DNA of 64,000 nt. Origin: Okeanomitos corallinicola TIOX110 (GTDB taxonomy: Bacteria; Cyanobacteriota; Cyanobacteriia; Cyanobacteriales; Nostocaceae). The stretch is from the NCBI RefSeq assembly GCF_038050375.1, contig NZ_CP150886.1:558001-622000 (forward strand), read 5' to 3'. The notes beneath the pieces were generated by a model. It ran no database searches and had not been told where the DNA came from. It worked only from the letters and a program-made list of their open reading frames with translations. Each line of letters opens with the position of its first letter. Position 1 is the stretch's first letter. A program made the position numbers and the translations under genes. Shown piece after piece: positions 43,777-51,283 of this stretch.

Positions 43777-43980
43777 AGGATCTAAACATTTACTAATTAA
43801 AATATGTACGAAAAATCTGAATAGCTATTACTGAATCAATTAATTAACTAGCAAGAGTGCAAACACTTAGAGATTTTATTTCACTAATTTTTACCCAGAA
43901 TCACAACCCATTTTAGTATATTATGTTATTGTTTAGCCAGTAAAATACTAGACATTACTGATAAATTTACTACATTTTAT

Positions 43981-45210
43981 ATGAATATTTTAATGTTGTC
44001 CTCCACCTTTCCCTATCCACCAACTAGGGGGGGAACGCAAGTCAGAACCTTTAATTTACTCAAATACCTTAGTCAAAATCATCATATTACCCTTGTGACT
44101 CAACGAGAGTCTGATGTTACAGATGCAGAAATAGCAGGTTTAAGAGAATGTGTAAATCAGTTAGTTGTATTTGATCGTCCTCCAGAACAAGTTACATCCG
44201 TAGGAACACTGAAGAAAATCCAGAGACTAGGTACTTTTTTAGTAACTGGTACACCTCCCAGTGTTCTTAATCGTTATTCTATAGAAATGCAAACATGGGT
44301 TGACAATTTTGTTAAATCGGGTAAATGTGATGTAGTTACTTGTGAACATAGTGTTAACGAAATTTACATTCGTCCTGAATTTAAAACCCATGTAAAAACT
44401 ATGGTTAATGTTCATAGTTCTGTCTATGGAACTTGTTTAAATCAGTTAGCAACTGGTACATCAGAAAATCGGTTACGAGATAAAATTAATTTGCCTTTAT
44501 TGCGCCGCTATGAACGAAATTATTGTTCTAAGTTTAGCAATATTGTAGTTACTACACCAGAGGATAAAGTCCAACTCAAACAATTTAATCAAACCGCCGA
44601 AATAGCCGTTATTCCTAATGGTGTAGACTTAGTTTCCTTTCCCATTCGTCCTCAAGATCCAAGAGGACATCGGATTGTTTTTATTGGAGCAATGGACAAT
44701 TTAGCTAATATTGATTCGGTCTGTTTTTTTAGTAATCAAGTATTACCTAAAATCCAAAAAATCTATCCTGACACAACCTTTGATATTGTTGGTTCTCGTC
44801 CCGCTTCAGAGGTTTTAGCACTGGGTGGAAAAAACGGCATTAATGTGACTGGACGCGTCCCCTCCATGGCAGAATACTTACATCAATCTACTCTTTGTGT
44901 AGTACCAATGCGGACAGGTTTCGGGATTAAAAATAAAACTTTAGAAGCAATGGCCGCAGGTATTCCTGTAGTGGGGAGCGATCGCGGTTTAGAAGGATTA
45001 GATGTAGACGGTCTCAACACACCACTACGAGCATTGAGAGCAAATCAACCCGCTGAATATATAGATGCTATTTCTAGACTATTTGAACAACCAGAACTGA
45101 GGTATAAACTTTCTGTTAATGCTCGACAAATGATTGAAACTCAATTTACCTGGGAAATAGCCGGTCATCATTATGAGCAAATTTGCTTAGGATCAAAGTT
45201 ATTATTATAA
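43981..45210 (+). CDS. family 4 glycosyltransferase
   Basis: This 409-residue GT-B fold enzyme has MNILMLSSTFPYPPTRGGTQVR, then VIPNGVDLVSFPIRP, RIVFIGAMDNLANIDSVCFF and the donor-site segment RTGFGIKNKTLEAMAAGIPVVGSDRGLEGL with the E-x7-E pattern in degenerate form. It is similar to retaining hexosyltransferases that build exopolysaccharide or glycolipids. The substrate is unknown. The start ATG is preceded by an AT-rich leader. The small Cys/Trp gene follows 43 bases later. Confidence 0.9.
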   Translation: MNILMLSSTFPYPPTRGGTQVRTFNLLKYLSQNHHITLVTQRESDVTDAEIAGLRECVNQLVVFDRPPEQVTSVGTLKKIQRLGTFLVTGTPPSVLNRYSIEMQTWVDNFVKSGKCDVVTCEHSVNEIYIRPEFKTHVKTMVNVHSSVYGTCLNQLATGTSENRLRDKINLPLLRRYERNYCSKFSNIVVTTPEDKVQLKQFNQTAEIAVIPNGVDLVSFPIRPQDPRGHRIVFIGAMDNLANIDSVCFFSNQVLPKIQKIYPDTTFDIVGSRPASEVLALGGKNGINVTGRVPSMAEYLHQSTLCVVPMRTGFGIKNKTLEAMAAGIPVVGSDRGLEGLDVDGLNTPLRALRANQPAEYIDAISRLFEQPELRYKLSVNARQMIETQFTWEIAGHHYEQICLGSKLLL

Positions 45211-45253
45211 CATTTATAAATTATCATCATCCAGCTTAAAGGAGTTTACCGCG

Positions 45254-45457
45254 ATGAGTAATTACATCCATTGTCCTCGGAATAAAGTTACACCCCACTT
45301 CAATTCTGAGCAAATTCAGGAAACTAACCTCTGTGATTTTTGCTGGGATGAATACTGCTTTTGTTGGTCAGAATACTGCATGAACGAATGGTATAAAATG
45401 CAAACTCAGCATAGTCAGCAAAACGACAACAAAAAATCTAGCGATCGCTACTTGTAA
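45254..45457 (+). CDS. Cys/Trp-rich small protein
   Basis: This 67-residue protein has an N-terminal Cys (YIHCPRNKV) and the cluster CDFCWDEYCFCWSEYC, five Cys and two Trp in 16 residues. The clustering suggests a metal-binding or disulfide fold, but I know no family. AAAGGAG lies about 9 bases before the ATG, a strong ribosome binding site that supports a real gene. It probably shares the transcript with the GT4 gene. A perfect 11-bp hairpin lies downstream at 45532-45556. Confidence 0.65.
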   Translation: MSNYIHCPRNKVTPHFNSEQIQETNLCDFCWDEYCFCWSEYCMNEWYKMQTQHSQQNDNKKSSDRYL

Positions 45458-45808
45458 CCATAAACGTTGCCATAATACATTTATACGAGCCATCCATTCT
45501 TACAGTATGTGACATTTTATAATCTGGACTATGTGGGTTAATTTAATTAACCCACAGATAATATAATTCTTAAAATGGGTACTTAAATATTAACCCATGA
45601 GTATTTAGTTAAGGTTAAACTATCAGCTAATTGACTCATCTAAATAAAATAACTAAATAAAAGAGATTTCAACTTTTTTACCTAGTGTAGCAACTTCTTA
45701 CTCATGGATAAAATCATTAAATTTTTACTTTTAAATATAGATTTCTATTGAGCTTGAAAAACCTTGAAGATAATTGCATATCTGCAAAATTTTAAATCAG
45801 GAAATTTA
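45458..45808. other. non-coding gap upstream of the PAS-Crp gene
   Basis: Its one clear structure is a perfect 11-bp inverted repeat, TGTGGGTTAAT/ATTAACCCACA (45532-45556, 3-base loop). A variant half-site, TTAACCCATGAG, follows at 45592-45603. The remainder is AT-rich without recognised elements. Confidence 0.55.
45532..45556. terminator. perfect 11-bp hairpin, terminator or operator
   Basis: Arms TGTGGGTTAAT (45532-45542) and ATTAACCCACA (45546-45556) with a TTA loop. It lies 75 bases after the Cys/Trp-rich gene. The following bases are not a T-run, so an operator function is as likely as a terminator. Confidence 0.45.
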
Positions 45809-46984
45809 ATGACAATGAGCATAGAAATATTATTCCAAAAATCAGAAATATTACATAAATATTTATCTGATCTATACCAAACTGCTCATATACTACCCTG
45901 GATTCCTGATAATTTAGTACCGCAGGCGTTTAAAGAATTGTACACCACATCACAATTACTGCAAATAGCCGCTGAGGAAATATATCAGCAAAATGAAGAA
46001 CTCATAAAAACGCGCAACTTATTAGAAATAGAATATCAAAAATACCAAAACTTATTTGAATTTGCACCAATTGCTTATATTTTAACTAATCAACAAGGTA
46101 TCATTAAAACTGCCAACCAAACCACATCACAATTACTCAACATACCTATAAACTTTCTAGTTGGTAAACCCATAATTAACTTTATCCCACAAGAACAACA
46201 CCACAACTTTTATAGTCAACTTGTAGAGATATCTAAATCCGCAGAAATCAAAGAAATATTATTACCCATCCAACCACGTTATGATCATTGTTTTGATGCT
46301 TGTTTAAAAGTTAAATCTGTCATTAATAATCAGGATAGATATCAGACTTTATACTGGCTAATACAAAGAATCTATCCCCATCAATCAGTAGAAATGAAAC
46401 CTATTCAAAACCTCACTGATTTAGAAAATAATTTTTCCATACATAAATATACTAAAGGAGAAAATATTCCCCTACATCCCCAATCAATTTGGTATGTAAA
46501 ACAGGGTTTAGTTAAACTGAATACATTTTCAGAAACAGGCCAGGAAATCATTACCAGATTAGCCACAACAGAGATGATTTTTGGATCTATGATGACATCC
46601 TTACAGCTTTATCAAGCTACAGCCTTAGTTGATGTAGAGTTAGTATCTATTCATATCAAACAACTAAATATTTTTCCCTCTTTGAAAGAGATGATCTTAG
46701 ATAAAATTGAACAGGGATTACAACAGGCAGAATATTTTTTATTTATTGCTGGTCAGCGAAAATTAGAAACTAGATTAATCTATTTATTAGAACTGTTAAA
46801 ACAGCTAATTGGTGAACCTGTAGCAGCAGGAACACGTCTTACCTTTCATCTCACCCATGAAGATATTGCTAATATCTGCGGTACAAGTAGAGTCACAATT
46901 ACACGTTTAATAGGTAAGCTTCAACAACAAGGTGTAATTTGCATTGATCATAAAAAGCATATTATTTATAAGCATAAAAAATAG
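45809..46984 (+). CDS. PAS domain / Crp-Fnr type transcription regulator
   Basis: This 391-residue regulator has an N-terminal helical part (SEILHKYLSDLYQTAHILPW), a PAS domain (about residues 75-185; FEFAPIAYILTNQQGIIKTANQTTS), a cyclic-nucleotide-binding-like barrel (about 215-310; WYVKQGLVKLNTFSETGQEI) and a C-terminal winged helix (LTHEDIANICGTSRVTITRLIGKLQQQG). No cAMP-contact RXS motif is seen in the barrel. The start at 45809 (MTMSIEILFQ) has CAGGAAA eight bases before it; a TTG further upstream would add 15 residues. The PAS ligand and target genes are unknown. Confidence 0.87.
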   Translation: MTMSIEILFQKSEILHKYLSDLYQTAHILPWIPDNLVPQAFKELYTTSQLLQIAAEEIYQQNEELIKTRNLLEIEYQKYQNLFEFAPIAYILTNQQGIIKTANQTTSQLLNIPINFLVGKPIINFIPQEQHHNFYSQLVEISKSAEIKEILLPIQPRYDHCFDACLKVKSVINNQDRYQTLYWLIQRIYPHQSVEMKPIQNLTDLENNFSIHKYTKGENIPLHPQSIWYVKQGLVKLNTFSETGQEIITRLATTEMIFGSMMTSLQLYQATALVDVELVSIHIKQLNIFPSLKEMILDKIEQGLQQAEYFLFIAGQRKLETRLIYLLELLKQLIGEPVAAGTRLTFHLTHEDIANICGTSRVTITRLIGKLQQQGVICIDHKKHIIYKHKK

Positions 46985-47093
46985 ACGACAGAAGTTAAGA
47001 AGCAAAAGGATAGCAGTAGACACTGAAAGGCTTTTAACACTGCCATCTATGATAAATCTTCTTCCTCTTCCTTCTTACGTATAAATAAGAACA

Positions 47094-47113
47094 GGGGCGT
47101 TCCTCAACGCCCC
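47094..47113. repeat. GGGGCGTT-N4-AACGCCCC hairpin
   Basis: A perfect 8-bp stem with a 4-base loop (CCTC) lies downstream of the PAS-Crp gene. It has no T-run and probably belongs to the short palindromic repeats dispersed in cyanobacterial genomes. Confidence 0.6.
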
Positions 47114-47134
47114 ATCTATGCAATCAAAATCAAC

Positions 47135-47188
47135 CGTCTGCCAAAATAATTTCAGGTTTTGGCAATTTGGCAGACGTAATTTTTTAAT
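47135..47188 (+). terminator. 11-bp stem with T-run
   Basis: CGTCTGCCAAA (47135-47145) is perfectly inverted at TTTGGCAGACG (47166-47176), followed by TAATTTTTTAATTT. The stem plus T-run is a convincing intrinsic terminator for a plus-strand transcript, probably that of the PAS-Crp gene 150 bases upstream. Confidence 0.65.
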
Positions 47189-47478
47189 TTCCGTTTTAAT
47201 GGAGATATCAAAATCAAAAACGGGATAGAACGTTCCAGGGGAAGGATGGCAGCCAACCCTTAGAACTCAACTAAAACCCTCTTGCCAGTTGTTGATGAAG
47301 CACTGTACAACTACCCTATTTGTTGTAGCAGCCTATTAACTCTGTAAAAGCTTCATAGCAACTGGCTAGATATCTCATAATACATATATAAATCTTTCAA
47401 CAGTTCATCCATACTGTGGTTGAGCATTTTTTGATTTGTCATTAGCAGTGTAAAAAAAAATTTATTCTTCATTAGCTT

Positions 47479-47859
47479 CTAATCGCGCAGCATTTTGGAA
47501 ATGATTTGATCTGCTTGTAATCTTTGATAAGTTAAGCGGATCAGACTTGCACTATCAAATAAACCCAGAACATAGCACGCGAAACCCAAAGCATCGAATA
47601 ACATCAAAGCAGTAACACCTTCTTTCGGCAGAGATATAATAAACTCCGTTATACCAGGCGCACTGGTATCTACTGGCATAGTGGCCATTAAAAAACGTAG
47701 ACAATCGGCTGATACAATTGTTCCTTCTAATTCTTTACTGTCAGTTGCTAGACGAACGATACCAGTCAAGATTTGGTTTGGTGTGATTCCTTCTTCTATG
47801 AGGAGGACAAATAAAGATGCCAGACTATCGGGAGTATGTTTATCGAGCTTGATATTCAT
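47479..47859 (-). CDS. small protein of unknown function
   Basis: This 126-residue protein is predicted mostly helical: DKHTPDSLASLFVLLIEEGITPNQILTGIVRLATD, then a hydrophobic stretch ALMLFDALGFACYVLGLFDSASLI. I do not recognise the family. The reading frame is uninterrupted and the codon pattern resembles its neighbours, so it is probably a real gene. The 5' region (47860-47940) carries AT-rich promoter-like sequence. There is no signal peptide and at most one membrane segment. Confidence 0.6.
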   Translation of the reverse strand: MNIKLDKHTPDSLASLFVLLIEEGITPNQILTGIVRLATDSKELEGTIVSADCLRFLMATMPVDTSAPGITEFIISLPKEGVTALMLFDALGFACYVLGLFDSASLIRLTYQRLQADQIISKMLRD

Positions 47860-48383
47860 CGTATTTACATATTTACGTGTAACAATAAACTCAAATTTTT
47901 TTGCAAATCCGGAAAATTAATTCAACTTTTTTTTTCGCTGCAACATGAAAAAATAGATACAATAGCCTCCGTATTTACTCACTTACGGAGGTTCAAAAAT
48001 CTAGGCAAATTAGGTCTCCAGTTATCTCATTTAGGTTATTTATTTACGATTCTTAGTCGCTTTTATAACTAATAGAATTTACGTAATTAATCTCTCAAAT
48101 TCTATTTGCTACACAGGACTACACTTCTGCCAAATACACAGTAACACTAACTCCGAGATAACTTTTTGCACCCTAAACTTAACCTTCACCAAAACTTTTT
48201 GGGTTTACGGAAATTTCTTTAATAATAAATCACAAAGCAACATCTAGGCTGTGATCTGAGTCTCTTTAATTATCTTTATTTTGTGATCTTGGTGTTCGGT
48301 TATATTTTTCAACCAAATCAGCAAATAATAGAGTAGAAAAAAAATAGTATTTTTACTCAGTCTAGAAAATTTTGAGGTGGAAT
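47860..48383. other. non-coding gap upstream of the GHL10 gene
   Basis: This 524-bp region contains one clear dyad, CCTCCGTA-N10-TACGGAGG (47966-47991), perhaps an operator or an RNA hairpin. The remainder is AT-rich. Candidate ORFs in this stretch overlap the dyad and have no recognisable sequence, so none is called. Confidence 0.5.
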
Positions 48384-49604
48384 GTGCATCAAAGAATTAA
48401 ATCAGGTTTATTTGCGGCTATATTTATATTCAGTTTATTAACTATAGTTATTGTTTCTATACCTTTAAAAACTATCAAAGCGGAAATTATTACTACTCAA
48501 AAACAAAAAACAGAGTTAAGGGGAGTATGGTTAACAAATATTGACAGCGATGTTTTATTTGATCGCGATCGCTTGCAAAAATCTTTAAAACAATTACATG
48601 ACTTCAACTTTAATACTGTTTATCCCACCGTATGGAACTGGGGTTATACACTTTATCCTAGTCAAGTTGCGGGTAAAGCCATTGGTAAATCCTTAGATCC
48701 CACTCCAGGATTACAAGGAAGAGATATGCTCAAAGAAATTGTTACTCAAGGACATCAACAAGGTTTAAAAGTTATTCCTTGGTTTGAATTTGGTTTTATG
48801 GCTCCTGCTGATTCACTCTTAGCCAAAAATCATCCCCAATGGCTAACCAATCGCAGTGATGGGACTCAAATTGTCAAAGAAGGAATACATGAGCGCGTGT
48901 GGTTAAGTCCTTTTCGTCCCGATGTACAGAAATTTATCCAAAATTTAATTGTCGAAATAGTTAAAAACTATGACATTGATGGAATTCAATTTGATGATCA
49001 TTTTGGCTTACCATCAGAATTAGGTTATGACCCCTATACAGTAGCTCTTTATAAATTAGAACATCGAGGTCAAGCACCTTCTGAAAATCCCAAAGATCCA
49101 GAATGGGTAAAATGGCGGGCTGATAAAATTACCAAATTCATGAAACAGGTATTTTTGGCGATTAAAGCTGATAAAAAAGATTGTCTAGTTTCCGTTGCTC
49201 CTAATCCCCAAAGATTTTCCTATGAATATTATTTAGCAGACTGGCAGAAATGGGAAAGAATGGGATTAGTAGAAGATTTGGTTTTGCAGATTTATAGAAA
49301 TGATTTAAATGTCTTCATCCAAGAATTAGAATACCCGGAAGTAATAGCAGCAAGGAAACATATACCTGTCAGCATTGGGATTTTGAGTGGGTTAAAAAAT
49401 CGCTCAGTTCCCATACAGCAGATTAAAACCCAAGTCCAAACAGTACGCGATCGCCAATTTGCCGGTGTTTCCTTCTTCTTTTATGAAACTCTGTGGAACA
49501 TCAGCGAAGAAAAAGCCCCACAACGTCAAGCTGGCTGGCAACAACTTTTCCCCAAACCAACCACCTATCCTAACTTACTCACAGGATGGAAAGGTGATTG
49601 GTAA
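48384..49604 (+). CDS. exported GHL10 (DUF187) family glycoside hydrolase-like protein
   Basis: This ~406-residue protein has an N-terminal signal (GLFAAIFIFSLLTIVIVSIP) and a TIM-barrel GHL10/DUF187 domain: LRGVWLTNIDSDVLFDRDRL, FNTVYPTVWNWGYTLYPSQV, GLKVIPWFEFGFM, YDIDGIQFDDHFGLPSELGYD and VEDLVLQIYRNDL. The acidic residues in IQFDDHF and WFEFGF lie where hydrolases of this class have catalytic groups. The GTG at 48384 is chosen because GAGG lies 6 bases before it; a TTG at 48372 is possible. The natural substrate is unknown, and the protein is probably periplasmic or lipid-anchored. Confidence 0.85.
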   Translation: MHQRIKSGLFAAIFIFSLLTIVIVSIPLKTIKAEIITTQKQKTELRGVWLTNIDSDVLFDRDRLQKSLKQLHDFNFNTVYPTVWNWGYTLYPSQVAGKAIGKSLDPTPGLQGRDMLKEIVTQGHQQGLKVIPWFEFGFMAPADSLLAKNHPQWLTNRSDGTQIVKEGIHERVWLSPFRPDVQKFIQNLIVEIVKNYDIDGIQFDDHFGLPSELGYDPYTVALYKLEHRGQAPSENPKDPEWVKWRADKITKFMKQVFLAIKADKKDCLVSVAPNPQRFSYEYYLADWQKWERMGLVEDLVLQIYRNDLNVFIQELEYPEVIAARKHIPVSIGILSGLKNRSVPIQQIKTQVQTVRDRQFAGVSFFFYETLWNISEEKAPQRQAGWQQLFPKPTTYPNLLTGWKGDW

Positions 49605-49641
49605 TTGGGTTATTAATCCTCCCCAACTCCCCATCACCCCA

Positions 49642-51135
49642 TCATCCTATTCCCAACCTACCAGCTAAAGAAGGTGTGAGGGGTAAAAGAGTGCTAATCA
49701 TTAAAAACAGAGCCAAAAGACCTAAAGCCGCTCTAGCATCGTCGGGTTCAGTAATTTCATTTAAACTGGGGCGTTCTGCATCCCGTTGTAGAAAGAAAAT
49801 CACAATTGCCCAATAAAAAGCCAGAGTATTACCTAGAGACACTACAGCCAGCACAACTAAAGTAGCAATTGTTGCCCTTCTAGCAGTTTTGCGTCCGTAA
49901 ATTGATTGAACAATGCGTCCACCATCTAATTGTCCAGCTGGCATTAAATTTAAGGCTGTAATTACTAATCCTAACCAACCAATAATTACCAGAGGATGGA
50001 GACTGACTAAAGGCTGTTGTAGAGCAGAACCGAGAACTACACGCGCCAAACTGCCGACTAAAATTGAACCTTGGAAAAAGGTATTAGGTAATTGGAATAA
50101 ACTCCCAGGGTGGGAAAGTAGCAACCCTGTCACTAACATAATTAAAGAGACAATACCCCCAAAAGCAGGCCCCGCTAAAGCAATATCAAATAACGCCTTA
50201 CGGTTAGGTAATAAAGACTGAAAGCGGGTAATTGCCCCAAATGAACCAATTTGTACAGCGGGAAGGAAAAAAGGCCAAGTTAGTTTGACTTGGTATTTTC
50301 TTGCTGACCACCAATGACCAATTTCATGAATGATCAAAATTGTAAATATTCCTAAGCCAATGGGTAAAGCTTCAGAAATTCTCGATGGTTCGGCAAATAG
50401 ATCAAAATTCAGTAATAAACCAGCCGCTTCTAAATTGGTAGCGATAGTTGCGACTAAGAGGATGACAGCAAAAACCTTTTGTGATAATTGCATTTGACGC
50501 GGATCAGTGCGACTGGGTAAAACAATCATCACTGGTTTATCTTCTGTGTTTTCCACCAAAAACAGACGATATTTATCACCTAAGCGTTCTTGTAAACTTT
50601 TGGTGAGCCGATTGTGAACTTCCTCTGGTTCTCCCCGTAAGTTACCTCTAAAAATTACTCCCTCTTGATAGGGAATGGTTTCTGTGGCAAAAAATGTATC
50701 AATACCGAAAATACCTCTAATGCTGCTTAAATCTTCTTCTGGTATTGTGATTGACTCCGATTTTACTGCTGCTACCACTGCGGGTTGGTCATTTTCTGGA
50801 GTTTTCGCAGCTTCTGATGCTTCCTGTGCCAGTCTTTGGTTTGCTCGTTGTTGGAGAATGGCATCTTGGCCTGCTTGGCGTAATTGTCTACCTAAGACAA
50901 TGTATATTCCTGCTGACAGCACTAACAATAACAATACACCTGCTATATTGATATAAATTCCAGCGGCAAACAGGCCGAAAAATACTAGCCAAGGGGTCAT
51001 TAATACTACAGACTGCAACCAGGCTAGGATGCCCAGTTTACCAAAAGGTCTGGCGCGATAAAAGCCCCAACCTAAAATGGAGAAAGCGACTAGGACGACA
51101 GCCGCAATTATCGGAGTTTCTGATGAAGTTAACAT
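49642..51135 (-). CDS. site-2 protease family (M50) membrane metalloprotease
   Basis: This 497-residue protein has the zinc motif IIHEIGHWWSARKY and the second metal-site segment LMPAGQLDGGRIV, with about eight membrane helices. A soluble N-terminal region (about 70-215) includes RGIFGIDTFFATETIPYQEG and VFRGNLRGEPEEVHNRL. This arrangement matches the cyanobacterial/plant EGY-type branch of site-2 proteases, which cleave membrane-bound regulators within the bilayer. Its substrate here is unknown. It converges with the GHL10 gene. Confidence 0.92.
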   Translation of the reverse strand: MLTSSETPIIAAVVLVAFSILGWGFYRARPFGKLGILAWLQSVVLMTPWLVFFGLFAAGIYINIAGVLLLLVLSAGIYIVLGRQLRQAGQDAILQQRANQRLAQEASEAAKTPENDQPAVVAAVKSESITIPEEDLSSIRGIFGIDTFFATETIPYQEGVIFRGNLRGEPEEVHNRLTKSLQERLGDKYRLFLVENTEDKPVMIVLPSRTDPRQMQLSQKVFAVILLVATIATNLEAAGLLLNFDLFAEPSRISEALPIGLGIFTILIIHEIGHWWSARKYQVKLTWPFFLPAVQIGSFGAITRFQSLLPNRKALFDIALAGPAFGGIVSLIMLVTGLLLSHPGSLFQLPNTFFQGSILVGSLARVVLGSALQQPLVSLHPLVIIGWLGLVITALNLMPAGQLDGGRIVQSIYGRKTARRATIATLVVLAVVSLGNTLAFYWAIVIFFLQRDAERPSLNEITEPDDARAALGLLALFLMISTLLPLTPSLAGRLGIG

Positions 51136-51283
51136 CGCTCAACCTTTGCTATTGACACTAAGCCAGAACCAGTCCGGTTTTTTAGTTATGTTTAATAACT
51201 AATCTATAACGCAAATAGCAGTCTGCCCAAATAATGTTTTTATTCCTGACTCCTACTGGCTTGAAAAACTATTTCCGCAAACC

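Larger units (their letters stand above)
46985..47478. other. structured non-coding stretch
   Basis: This 494-bp region holds two strong hairpins at 47094-47113 and 47135-47176 (listed separately). A less AT-rich segment (about 47215-47340, with CCAGGGGAAGGATGGCAGCC and later TTGCCAGTTGTTGATG) could belong to an RNA. No ORF is supported. Confidence 0.45.

Noticed and set aside
47836-48072. 78-residue plus-strand ORF
   Set aside because: It runs through a hairpin and AT-rich leader, has no domain, and overlaps the start of the opposing gene.
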